Source: Diphasiastrum complanatum
Taxonomy: Eukaryota > Streptophyta > Lycopodiopsida > Lycopodiales > Lycopodiaceae
Assembly: GCA_029204225.1 (NCBI GenBank)
Contig: MU835142.1
Coordinates: forward strand, 1 to 41,524
Length of the DNA: 41,524 nt
Direction: 5' to 3'
The notes beneath the pieces were generated by a model that was given only the letters and a program-made list of their open reading frames with translations, did not search any database and was not told the DNA's origin. Each line of letters begins with the position of its first letter. The stretch's first letter is position 1. The position numbers and the translations under genes are program-made. Shown here in pieces: positions 10,190 to 20,511 of this stretch.

Positions 10190-11234
10190 TAAAGAAACGA
10201 AATGTTTCTAACTACAAAGCTTTGCTAGCTTTCAACACTCAGTCTGACGAAGATGTTTGTGAACATGAAAGTTAGGAGACACGAAGCACAAAAAGTTTTG
10301 CGAACTCGAAAGTCAAAGGAAACGAAGACGAACGGTTTACGAACTCGAAAGTCGAAGCAGACAAAGACGAACGGTTTGCAAACATGAAATATTCACGAAC
10401 GAGAATCTTTTGCGGTCCAGTACGAGAGAAGGCAAACGACCAAAACAGAACCTTCTCCTGCCCTCCACGCTCCAGAGAGTACCAGCGAGATCATGCAAGT
10501 ACCCAGAAGTATAGATATCTGATCTGATGACATTACATCAGCAGATACATTTTAAGTTGTGGCTAATGTGCCACTCTTGTATTTCTTTGATTAGTTGTAG
10601 ATGCTTAATCACCCTAATCTTAGATTTACATAGAGTGACTATACTTACTAGATGATACTTGACATATAGATCAACAGAGTACACATATAGTGTAATGTAG
10701 TAGTCTGATGCAAGTAAGCAATCAAGACGAAAATATAGAATACATGTCCGCCTGCGTGCGAAGACAATTCTGTCTAGGATCTGTAAATCCAACTGTCCGC
10801 TAGTAAAGCAAGACGATTGCTCGTGAGAGAACTGTGTTTCTCCCACGCCAACGCATTGCGTGGATTTACATGCAGTGCTTGAAGAAATCAGAGAGAGATA
10901 AATATAGATGATTTTCTTGTTGTGTCTGATCTCGAATGCAGATGCGTCTGCTATTTATTCGTGTGTCTAAGTTTTCTTGTTCATTTGAATTCTGCACCTT
11001 GGTTGAAACTATGTTGAATGCTGCATTAATTTTATAAACGTAGATCAGTAGTGCCTGACTACACTCTGGAGGACTGTAGGAGTGATTCAACTGGCAGTGT
11101 CCAGCAATCGCATCTGAACTCCATTCGAGGGCAAGAGCGTCATGGTTCCTTCGCGAAAGCTTTGCAACTGCGATCCTAAATCATTCACACTCTTTCAGTG
11201 GTATCAGATTATATTACATTTTTTTTTTTCTTCA
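10190..11234 (+). repeat. 5' LTR of Copia-A
   Basis: It starts TAAAGAAACGAAATG (TG mutated to TA) and ends TTTCTTCA. Positions about 10290-10390 hold 2-3 copies of a 42-43-bp unit (AACTCGAAAGTC...GACGAACGGTTT). AT-rich ATAAATATAG at about 10899 is a plausible TATA element. The LTR end carries a near-copy of the primer site (TGGTATCAGA at 11199), 37 bp before the true PBS at 11236. Confidence 0.95.
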
Positions 11235-11235
11235 G

Positions 11236-11248
11236 TGGTATCAGAGCT
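11236..11248 (+). other. Primer-binding site, initiator tRNA-Met type
   Basis: TGGTATCAGAGCT starts one base after the LTR end. TGGTATCAGAGC is the standard plant Copia primer site, complementary to the 3' end of initiator tRNA-Met. It is not itself a tRNA gene. Confidence 0.95.
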
Positions 11249-11351
11249 CGGTCATTTTGTCATATTCTGACATAGCCAAGAAACTAGCAGATCCAGGAGG
11301 CCAAGCATTCAAACAAACAACCATCAACAAGGGAACAAACTCCAAGAAGCA

Positions 11352-12353
11352 ATGGCTTCAATCAGCAGCATGCAAAGCAAGATCTGCACAATACTTGATT
11401 GTTCAGGATCTAACTTTCTAGCCTAGAAAGTTAAGACATCATTGATACTCAAGGGCGAAGGACTATTCCCCTAGGTGGATGGCATAGAAGAAATGCCTAC
11501 GACAACAGGCAAGGAGCTACGCGAATGGAGGGAGAAAAACGACAAGGCAGTACCCTTGCTATTATCTTCCATCGAAGATAGTCTCACACTTGACCTAGCT
11601 ACACTCTCCAAAGCTATGGAGATGTGGGATGTATTACTCACCAGATTCCAAATGAAATCAAGAAGTCAAATCATGATGCTAGAAGATCAGCTAACGAATT
11701 TGCAATGGGATGGAAAAGACCTCACTTCTTTCGTAAGAAAGATGAAGGATTTGTTTCTGTCACTACATAACTCTGGAGCAGAGAACGTTGTGTCAGCTGA
11801 GAAGTAGCTCACGTACCTGTTGAGAGCCCTATCTAGATCATTCCAAATGGCAAGAATCCTGCTCGCGAAAGATCCCGCCATGAATCTCGAAAAGGCAATT
11901 GTCGAGATTCGAGAGGAAGTCGAGGCCAGAGAACATCTTGATCACAAAGATGGTTCTGACCAGGCCCTCTACGGCAAGAAAGAAAAATCCAAGAAGCAGT
12001 TTAAGCCTAAGAGGGAGTCAAATCAGAGGCAGGATCATGACCAACAAGCAGAGGGGACTAGCAAGAGTAACTGGAAGAGCAAAGGGAGGTGAAAACAATA
12101 AGGTGCAAACAAGAAGACTTGCGTGAGATGCAGAAGAGACGGACATACAGTAGATACATGCTGGCTCAATCCCAAGATTGAGTGTATCCATTGCCATAAT
12201 AAGGGTCACGCAGCCATGGATTGCCGCCAGAACCTGAGAAACAAATCAGCACAGAACAAACAAGAGAATAACAATAGTTCATCCTATGTCGAGGAGCCCA
12301 AGAGCTCGAAGATGGGCGAAGAAAGAATGAACAAAAGTTGTTCAACTACCTAA
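11352..12353 (+). pseudogene. gag: Copia gag polyprotein region, interrupted by stops
   Basis: A single frame runs from ATG at 11352 to 12353 without any frameshift. The N-terminal part (MASISSMQSKICTILDCSGS) and the following helical segment (KAMEMWDVLLTRF, LEDQLTNLQWDGKDL, FVRKMKDLFLSL) match Copia Gag of the UBN2 type. A basic linker leads into two perfect CX2CX4HX4C zinc knuckles, CVRCRRDGHTVDTC and CIHCHNKGHAAMDC (12120-12235). Gag forms the cytoplasmic particle that packages element RNA. In-frame stops near 11424, 11475, 11805, 12090 and 12100 are mostly TAG or TGA at positions where Trp, Gln or Arg is expected, so they look like point substitutions in an otherwise preserved gene. Confidence 0.92.
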
Positions 12354-12391
12354 ATCTGTGAGGATTTGTGTGTAGAATCAACGTCTGACAC

Positions 12392-15300
12392 GTGATCCTA
12401 GATTCAGGAGCCACCTCACACTTCATGACATCAAGACGAATCATGTCTGAGAAGTGCAGATCCCTCAAGATTCATAGTTCTTGGAGATGGATCTAGACAT
12501 CAAGTGAACAGTATTGGTTCACTATGCTCAATACCAATGGTAGAGACAGACGACTCAAAGACGTTCTGTTTGTGCCTACTTTGCAACAAGACTTGCTCTC
12601 TGTAGCAAGAATAGCAAATGCAAGGATGCGTGTGACATTTTTAAACGAAGCATGCAATGTGATTGATGCCAGTACCAGTACTTTGATTGCTCAAGACAGA
12701 AGGAAAGAAAACCTATATCATTTGAAGGTATGCCTACTTGCACATCAGGTGCATCAGACTCCTGATGACCAGGCAGACACTCTGTGGCACAGGAGACAAT
12801 GCCACATGAACTCAATGGCACTTTACTAAGCAAGCCATCATGGAGCAATAACAGGGGTCAGCATCTTGAATGCAACCAGTTCGACCACCTGTGATGCATG
12901 TTTGAAGGTCAAGATGTCATGCACACCATTCGTCAAAGACTCCTACAGAATGACTAAGATTCTGGAGCTAGTGCATTCTGACATCTATGGGCCATTCAAC
13001 GTGATCTCAGTACGAGGTTCAAAATATTATATAACCTTCATTGATGATTATAGCAAATTTGTCAGAGTGTATTTTATTCAGAATAAATCTGAAGCATTTG
13101 ATAAATTTATAGAATATGTGAATTAAACTGAGAGATGTACATGCAACAAAGTGAAGCAGATCAGAACAGATCGAGGTAGCAAATACATCTCGAATCGTTT
13201 CACTGACTTCTACAATGATCGTGGCATAATTCACAGAAGAACTGCAGCCTACACATTGCAGCACAATGGTGTTGCTAAACGAAAGAACAGGACCCTGATG
13301 GAAGTAGTCAGATGCATGATGGCCTATTCGAAAGCTCCAAGGGCACTGTGGGCTGAAGCAATGGCTATAGCCGCATACATCCAAAACAGAATAGGCAAGT
13401 CTGGTGTCCCTCACACGACACCACATGAGCTATAGTGGGCTAGAAAGCCCAATCTATCTCACATCAGAATCTTTGGATGTGCAGCTTATGCACATATTCC
13501 AGATAAGCTTCGAAAGAAGCTTGATGAGAAAGCCGACAGGATTTATGGTAGGTTATGACAACAATTCGTCATACTACAGAGTCTACATGCCAGACACAAA
13601 CACTGTGAAAATAGTGAGAGATGTCCGATTCGATGAGAGCAAGACAATGGCCAATGACGATTCTGTCAGCTACGAAGTTCTGGAGAGACAGTACTATGAC
13701 CTGCCGCCAATGACAGAGGGAGCAGAGGACGAACACGAAAACTAAGATTTTTGAGTCGTCTCCCATTCGAGCGACGAATCTGACGAAGAAAGATTCGAGA
13801 GGCAACCTGCCGCCGCAGTTCCTATAAACCAAGATGGTGCCGGACTGAACAGAGCAAACAAAGGCAAAGACATAGCTATCCCAGGAGGATCTCCCAGAAG
13901 GTTGACAAGACCACGAAGAGCACCAGCAAGATATGTGCCAGGCAGCTCAGCTTCCATATCAGAAGAGTTCTACGGATTCAGTGGCGAACCATAGACTTTC
14001 AAGGAAGCGATTGAAAGTCCAGAGAAGGACAAATGGATCCAAGCCATGAACCAAGAGATGGAGTCCATGAAGAAGAACCAGGTATGGACGTTGGAGCCAT
14101 TACCACATAAGTGCAAGACTGTCAAATGCAAATGGGTTTTCAAGCTCAAGTATGGACCAATGGGAATGTGACAAAATACAAGGCAAGACTGATAGCGAAA
14201 GGTTTCTCTCAGAGATATGATATTGGCTACTCTGAAACCTTCTCTGCTGTCATCAAACATTCATCCCTACATTTGTTATTTGCATACGCAGCGGCTTATG
14301 ACCTCAGGATCCACATTGTGGATGAGAAGACAGCCTTCTTGCATGGCAAATTAGATGAAGAAGTCTACATGGATCAACCCCCAAAATACATCTCGAATTC
14401 ACTTCCTGACTATGCATGCAGAATGCATAGAAGTATCTACGGTCTGAAACAATCAACCCGACATTGGTACAAGAAGAAAGATCAAGCCCTGAAATCATTA
14501 GGATTCAAGTCTCTGTTGGGTGACTCTAATGTATATGTCAGAGTTACAGATGGGCAGATCATCATAGTGGCTGTATATGTGGGTGACACTCTGATACTTT
14601 GCAGGAGTGAGCAGCTAATTGCTGAAGTAAAGGCAAACATCTTAAAATATTTCGAGATAGTGGATCTGGGAGAAGCCAGGTGCTACCTAGGCTTACAAAT
14701 TGAAAGGGACTACAAGGGAGGTAATTTATACCTTCACCAGTCCAGATACACCCAAAAGATCCTAGAGGACTTTGGGATATTGAACTACAAAGGAGCAAAC
14801 ACTCCAATGCTCGCAGGGACGGTGGTGACAAGCGGCGACTGTCCAAGGACTGAGGAAGAGAGAGAACAAATGCAGCTCACACCTTACAGGAAGCTGATAG
14901 GATCACTGATGTACCTTGCAGACAACACACATCCTGATATTGCTTATGCAATGTTCTAGATGAGCCAATTTTGCATGAATTCAAGCTCGACACATTGGAA
15001 GATTGCAAAACGTATTTTGCAATATCTTCAATTGATGAGGGATTATGGCTTGTGTTATTGTCATGATACAGGTTTCAAGATATTTTCCTACAGCGATGCT
15101 AGCTGGGCATCTCTCAAGGATGACTGTAAAAGCGTCTCAGGAGGATGCATCATCGCATCAGGAGCAGCAGTTCTTTGGGTCAACAAGATGCAGACCATTG
15201 TAGCCTAGTCATCCTGCGAAGCAGAATATGTTGCAGCAGCAAAGATAGCCAACGAAATAATCTGGCTAAGGTAGTTCCTGGACGAATTGGGCGAAACAAG

Positions 15301-15517
15301 GAACGAGTCCCTAGTCTTGCAGATGGACAACACCTCTGCAATACACCTAACAAAAGATCTTGTGTTCCATTCCAGAACGAAGCACATTGCGATCAAGTAC
15401 CACTTGATCAGGGATCTAATTGAAAAGAAGATGCTACAGACCATCTTCATCGGAATGAAAGACATGGTTGCTGACATCTTCACTAAAGCCCTGGACAAAG
15501 GACTCTTTGAAAGATAG
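12392..15517 (+). pseudogene. pol: Copia pol: protease, integrase, RT, RNase H (inactive)
   Basis: Protease has VILDSGATSHFM (12392), the catalytic DSG. Integrase has the HX4H...CX2C zinc site (HRRQCH near 12787; CDAC near 12893), HSDIYGPF, FIDDYSKF and RTDRG, followed by NGVAKRKNRT, where the usual catalytic Glu of GVAERKN is Lys (codon 13277-13279). RT begins in KDKWIQAMNQEM near 14020, has VDEKTAFLHGKL, and its YVDD box reads YVGD (Gly codon 14582-14584), so polymerase activity is lost. RNase H has SYSDASWAS, SSCEAEYVAA and QMDNTSAIHL. One frame is used throughout except between about 13545 and 14155, bounded by frameshifts. In-frame stops occur, several at residues that are Gln in the minus-strand relative (15208, 15271). 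Proteolysis, cDNA synthesis and integration would be its role in a live copy. Confidence 0.95.
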
Positions 15518-15551
15518 AGGAGCAGTCTCGGGATCATAAAGCTATCATGCT

Positions 15552-15563
15552 TTGAGAGGGAGC
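15552..15563 (+). other. Polypurine tract of Copia-A
   Basis: TTGAGAGGGAGC lies immediately before the TG that opens the 3' LTR. The same tract precedes the LTR of copy 2 on the minus strand (6270-6281), supporting the LTR boundary. Confidence 0.85.
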
Positions 15564-16593
15564 TGAAGAAATGAAATGTTTCTAACTACAAAGCCTTGCT
15601 AGCTTTCAACCCTCAGCCTGACGAAGATGTTTGCGAACTCGAAGATCTGGAGAAATGAAGCACAAAAAGTTTCGCGAACACAAAAGTCAAAAGAAACGAA
15701 GACGAACGGTTGCGAACACGAAAGTCAAAGAAAACGAAGACGAACGGTTCACAAACACGAAAGATTCACGAACGAGAATCTTTTGTGGTCCAGTACGAGA
15801 GAAGGCAAATGACCAAAACGAAACTCTCTCCTGTCTTCCACGCTCCAGAGAGTACCAGTGAGATCATGCAAGTACCCAGAAGTACAGATATCTGATCTGA
15901 TGGCATGACATCAGCAGATACATTTTAGGTCGTGGCTAATCTCCCACTCTTGTATTTACCTGATTAGTTGTACATGCTTAATCTCTCTAATCTTAGATTT
16001 ACAAAGAGCGACTATACTTACTGGATGATACTTGACATATAGATCAACAGAGTACACATATAGTGTAATGTAATAGTTTGATGCAAGTAAGCAATCAAGA
16101 CGAAAATACATGTCCGCATGCGTGCGAAGACAATTCTATCTAGGATGTGTAGATCCAATTGTCCGCTAGTAAAGCGAGATGATTGCTCGTGAGAGAACTG
16201 TGTTTCTCCCACGCCAACGCACTACGTGGATTTGCATTCAGTGCTTGAAGAAATCAGAGAAAAATGAATATAGATGACTTTCTTGTTGTGTCTGATCTCG
16301 AATGCAAATGCGTCTACTGTTTATTCGTGTGTCTAAGTTTCATTGTTCATTTGAATTCCGCACCTTGGTTAAAACTATGTGGAATGTTGCATTAGTTTTA
16401 TAAACGTAGATCAGCAGTGCCCGACTACACTCTAGAGGACTGTAGGAGTGATTCAGCTGGCAGTGTCCAGCGATCGCATCTGAACTCCATCCAAGGGCAA
16501 GAGAGTCGTGGTTCCTTCGTGAAAGCTTCGCGACTGCGATCCTGATTCTTTCAGTGGTATCAGAGTATATCACATTTTTCATTTTTTCCTTCA
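15564..16593 (+). repeat. 3' LTR of Copia-A
   Basis: It starts TGAAGAAATGAAATG and ends TTTTTTCCTTCA, followed by the CTTTT target duplication. It has about 2.5 copies of the 42-bp GAACGGTT unit (15660-15770). A primer-site copy TGGTATCAGAG at 16555-16565 sits inside the LTR, 38 bp before its end, mirroring the internal copy in the 5' LTR. Confidence 0.95.
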
Positions 16594-16669
16594 CTTTTCC
16601 ATGTATGTATTTGTGTGTGGAGGAGTTTGGGAATGCGGCAATTGATTGTGTGTGTGGGGGGGGGGGAGG

Positions 16670-17553
16670 TGTAGCGCAGGCATCCCAAAGGGAGCCGGGA
16701 ACCACGACTTAGCTTCCGAACCTTTAACTCTTGCCATCCAAACCCACTTGACATACAAGCAGCCAACTCGCCAACAACGATCAGACTTGACCAACTTGAA
16801 GTTCCGAAAACCAACATTGAGATCCAACCTGGCGCCATGCCAGATCAGGGGTCCCGATGTGGGTGACTTCCCTCCAAGCAAGCCGCCCGACATACATCAA
16901 ACTTAACCAACTCGAAGCTTCGTTACAAACGAGTAACATCCATTCCAAGCAAGCGGTCTGACTTACATCAGACTTAACCAACTGAAAGCTTCGTCACGAG
17001 CGCTGGAAGCCAACTTGGCGCCACGCTAGACTGGACAGCCATAAACAGGTAACATCCACCCAAGCAAGCCATCCAACTCAGCCGACAGGTTAGAGCCCGT
17101 TCCCGAAGAGCTTAACCCATTCACGTTCATGCAAGGAACACTCAGAACCACAAGCCGCGACAGATATGGAAACAACCAGTTCCTGGACCAAATGGTCCCG
17201 ACAGCATACCGCTGGCGCCACGGACCGAATGGTCCCGACGGCATACCGTTGGCGTCCCGGGATACGACCCTCAGCTATGTGCCAAGTTAAAAATTTTGAA
17301 AACGGCCTTACAACTGGCGCTTTTACCGAACACTGAAACCCAGAAGGTAATCAGAGTCAGTTTGAGAAAAATCCCACTTTATTGATAAATCTAAGAAGGT
17401 TACATTTCAAGTGTGTGACCGACCCTAGTCTTCGGGGCGCTAGCATGCCAAGGCGAGAGCCATGACAACATTCCAGCAAGGGAGGCTGAGACTTGGTTGG
17501 AGCTCGCCCTGAGTCGCAACCCGCACTCCCCTATAGTATTGGTGTGATTCGGC
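16670..17553 (-). repeat. 3' LTR of the LARD-like element
   Basis: On plus it runs TGTAGCGCAGG...GTGTGATTCGGCA, with TG and CA ends. It is followed by CCCCCCCTC, which on minus is the purine tract preceding the LTR start TGCCGAATCACACC. It contains several TGGCGCC words and a direct pair ACCGAATGGTCCCGACGGCA / CCAAATGGTCCCGACAGCA near 17185-17245. An 11-base G run lies just outside its left end (16656-16666). Confidence 0.65.
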
Positions 17554-18471
17554 ACCCCCCCTCATACCAAGCACTCTACCCAAGCTGGTAAAGCACGTTT
17601 TTCTCTCTCTAGGATTTTCTCTTTCTAGAAAGTCATTTTCTCTCTCTAGATTTTATTGATCCACAGGCTTCCTTTAATCATGCCTAGATCGTGTGAGGTG
17701 ATTGCACATCGATCTGAGCTCTCTGGACTCCGCTAGAACCGATCAAAGATTTTCAGCCATAGGAACTTGGCGCCGGCTGGATTCTGGTCACAGTGGCTCC
17801 GGGAGCAGCAGGGGCGCTGCTGGCGCCGGGGACATAGCTGGCGCCGATGGCGCCGGAAGTAAAGCTTGTAAAGGTAGCTTTACAACATCCACCCCACCTT
17901 TATAAAATCTGATGTCCTCATCAGATGTCAGATTAAAGTAAATGTGTCTCCCAATTAAAATGACTATACATTTAAGCTACTTGGCACAGTACTCAATTTA
18001 CTGGCCACTTTTTATTAACATTGAAGCTGGCACACCACAAGTCGGAGGCTCAGCTCTTTGCACTGAAAAATTACATAACTTGAAAAAAATATCTTTGTCT
18101 GGGAAAAGCGTAGATTTGATATCGCTTTCTTAAAACCCGAGAACCTTATTAACTGGTGACAGAGGCCTTTCTTTGAAATGTACGCCCCTGTCGCTTCTGA
18201 CTGTCGACTTTGGAACTCCTTTGAGCTCCTGATTTGTCCTTGATGCACTTTGTGTTGAGCTCCCTGAGCTCCAGATTTGTTCAGTTCCGCACAGGTATCA
18301 AGGCTCCCTGAGCCGAAGGATTTATCGTCTGATTGCCCACTTTATGGTCCACTCCGTGCCTTGTTGCTTCTGCACCTTGATTTCTCTCCTTGTCCCAGCC
18401 TGATCTTGATACTTTTCCATCTTGGCTCTTTAAGGTAGGCAAAGATTGAGTACTCCGCAATGCACCTCTCA
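17554..18471. other. Interior of LARD-like element, no gene
   Basis: A C/T-rich stretch with TCTCTCTCTAG words (17600-17655) is followed by a patch with five GGCGCC sites in about 100 bp (17751-17850), then AT-rich sequence. Short Ala/Gly-rich frames over the GGCGCC patch are compositional. Confidence 0.45.
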
Positions 18472-18862
18472 CTTAGCTTGAAGTAGCTCTTTGAATCAGC
18501 CCAAATGTAACCATTGACCTCGTGGAAAGCCAAAGGGTCGCACCAGTTTGATCCGCATCCGAACTATCTCTTCGCGTTTGTTTGAAGTACCATGTCCGTT
18601 GCGCAAAATTTGACTTTCACAAGTCCATCACTGGTCAGTTGCCTCACAGTCAAAACAAGAAGTGTACATCGAGCTTGGCTTCAAGTAGCTCTCTTTGAAT
18701 CAGACACATGCACCCAGAGTTGGCACTAGTCCAATCTCAACGCGAACTGTCCCTTAGCGTCCGTTCGAAATACCAAGTCTCTCATGCAAAACTCAACTTT
18801 CACAGTTCCTTCATTGATCAGCTGCCTTACACGAAACACAAGCCAGCGTACTCATATGTTTC
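18472..18862. repeat. Diverged tandem duplication, about 200-bp unit
   Basis: Unit 1 starts CTTAGCTTGAAGTAGCTCTT (18472) and unit 2 starts CTTGGCTTCAAGTAGCTCTC (18674). Both continue through TTTGAATCAG, GTCCATT-like and GACTTTCAC / AACTTTCACA words in the same order. The copies are clearly homologous but noticeably diverged. Confidence 0.8.
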
Positions 18863-19222
18863 CTCATCATTGCTGGTCTAGAGAAAGCCTATAACAAACT
18901 TTCCTTTCCACAACAAAAACTTGTCAACTTATTAGGTCCAAAGTTCGCCAGTCTCCTCGTGTGAGTATGGCTAGGTCACCTTGAATTTGCCCCCATTTTG
19001 ATCAACTTTCATTCAAAATTTGCCCCAAGAGAGAGGTGTGTGGGATAATTCCCCTCCACTTATAAAAACAGCTGATCGGACTTAGAGTAGAGTTCTTCGG
19101 ACAAAAAGCCTTTTCAACACTTTGCTTCCCATCTGCTAGGATTATGGCTTGATCAAACTTGTTGCCAATCTCTGAAGAGGATCCTAGTCTTTTCCCCTTT
19201 GAGGAAAAACCCAACTGAAACT

Positions 19223-19722
19223 GGATATCACCCATGCTCAGTGAGTTTCAGTTCCGAAGGTGGTCGTCCCAAAATGAAGACCAACTGCTATAGAAGATCT
19301 CCCCTGAAATTGCCCTTTCCAACTTTTGACTTCCTGCTTGCGTCTGGTGGGCGTTGTCACAAATGAAACTAACCCAAGAAACAGGCTAGCCATCCATCCT
19401 TTGCAAACATTGAGTCATTTCGTTGTCGTTCACGTGCGGGTACTTGAACTGCAAATCCGCCGCACAGATTTTGGATATCGCCCATGCTCAGTGAGTTTCA
19501 GTTCCGAAGGTGGCCGTCCCAAAATGAAGACCAACTGCTCCATAGAAGATCTCCCCTGAAATGGCCCTTTCCAACTTTTGACTTCCTGCTTGCGTCTGGT
19601 GGGCGTTGTCGCAAATGAAACTAACCCAAGAAACAGGCTAGCCATCCATCCTTTGCAAACATTGAATCGTTTCGTTGTTGTTCACGTGTGAGTACTTGAA
19701 CTACAAATCCGCCCCACAGATT
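19223..19722. repeat. Tandem duplication, 250-bp unit
   Basis: Unit 1 (19223-19472) and unit 2 (19473-19722) are near-identical, each starting GGATATC.CCCATGCTCAG and ending near GCACAGATT. They differ by scattered transitions and a 2-base gap (GCTATAG versus GCTCCATAG). Much lower divergence than the 200-bp repeat next to it points to a recent duplication. Confidence 0.95.
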
Positions 19723-19998
19723 CTGTAGTCCTCTTTGTTTGATGGTATCAGCCTTCAAAAGAAAAGGTTCCTTCTCAAGCCATCAGCTCCTTGTATCACA
19801 AGCAATCATGCAAACCAGGAAAGCACGAGTACTAAGACTCACCACGAATACATACAAGTAAGACACTCAGGCAGGTTTACTAACAAGTAACAAAGACAAG
19901 GTCCCCCTTTGAGATGGTCCTGCCAACGGACCTTTGCCTGGCTGCGCCCATACAAATCGATCACAGAATCAGCCCACATAGGACACCCCTCCAACCAT

Positions 19999-20400
19999 CC
20001 GTGCTTTCACCATTAAGCAGCACATTGCCTCAGTCACGCCCCACCACTTTTTGGTCGATAGCCCTTATAGCTAAACGATCGGCAACTATTCCGCACCGGC
20101 AGCTAACCACCCATGCTTTACACCCGAATTCGAGCAGCATCTCTGTATCAATGGTTAACCCGTACAGTTCGAATATGTCGCCCCGCACCCCACAAGGCAC
20201 AGACCGTGCTTACACCAACCTAATGGCAGCACACTGCCTCATCTGTCCTACGTGCAGACAGCGCCAGGCCCGAACTTCGAGAACTGACCGTGCTTACACC
20301 TCAAGGGCAGCACTTTGACTCATCAAGTCCCCCGTTCTGTCGACCACCCCGACCGTGGACGCACCCGTGCTTACACTGTGGGCAGCACCTTGCACAACAG
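19999..20400. repeat. Degenerate repeats near the primer site (CCGTGCTTACAC...GGCAGCAC)
   Basis: Five copies of a two-part motif, CCGTGCTTACAC then GGCAGCAC.TTG, occur at about 20000, 20112, 20204, 20288 and 20365. The spacing shortens from about 110 to 77 bp toward the primer site. They lie in the minus-strand leader of the LARD-like element. Confidence 0.75.
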
Positions 20401-20465
20401 TTGTCTTGATGAACCCCAAACCGTGGCCATTTCCGTGAGATCCGCATAGCTGACCGGCCAGTCGA

Positions 20466-20476
20466 CTCTGATACCA
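20466..20476 (-). other. Primer-binding site, minus strand
   Basis: Minus-strand TGGTATCAGAG lies two bases inside the LTR end (CGCTACA). This matches the plant initiator tRNA-Met primer site and fixes the orientation of the LARD-like element. Confidence 0.8.
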
Positions 20477-20511
20477 CATGTAGCGCAGGTATCCCAAAGG
20501 GAGTCGGGCAT

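Larger units (their letters stand above)
10190..16593 (+). mobile_element. Full-length Copia (Ty1-type) retrotransposon, family A copy 1
   Basis: All structural parts are present in order: 5' LTR (10190-11234), primer-binding site, gag, protease, integrase, RT, RNase H, polypurine tract and 3' LTR (15564-16593). The 5-bp sequence CTTTT flanks both ends exactly (10185-10189 and 16594-16598), as expected of a target-site duplication. The element is 6404 bp. The first bases of the 5' LTR are TA where the 3' LTR has TG. The LTRs differ at many positions, so the insertion is not recent. The flanking DNA on both sides is TG/TA-rich, so it landed in satellite-like sequence. Multiple stops, two frameshifts and changed catalytic residues make it non-autonomous today. 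Confidence 0.97.
16670..20511 (-). mobile_element. Non-coding LTR element with internal tandem repeats (LARD-like), minus strand
   Basis: The block TGTAGCGCAGG.ATCCCAAAGGGAG.CGGG occurs at 16670 and 20479. Immediately left of the right copy the minus strand reads TGGTATCAGAG (20476-20466), a tRNA-Met primer site, so 20479 marks the inner end of a 5' LTR and the element runs right to left. The left copy then opens a complete 3' LTR of about 884 bp ending at a minus-strand purine tract (GAGGGGGGG). The right LTR is cut after about 33 bp by Copia-B coding sequence. The 2.9-kb interior has no recognisable gag or pol but several tandem-repeat blocks. The non-autonomous LARD label is an inference from size and lack of coding domains. 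Confidence 0.7.

Noticed and set aside
11199-11248. TGGTATCAGAGC as part of a tRNA gene
   Set aside because: There is no cloverleaf; position after an LTR identifies it as a primer-binding site.
11352-15517. Frequent TAG in Copia-A taken as evidence for a reassigned or suppressed TAG codon
   Set aside because: TGA and TAA interruptions and frameshifts also occur, the minus-strand copy has CAG at two of the sites, and catalytic residues are mutated; decay explains all of it.
17740-17905. Ala/Gly-rich plus frame over repeated GGCGCC sites
   Set aside because: Short, compositional, and inside a non-coding LTR element interior.
19223-20400. Repeats considered as a CRISPR-like array
   Set aside because: Units are long, contiguous or degenerate, with no uniform short repeats and unique spacers, and the genome is a plant.
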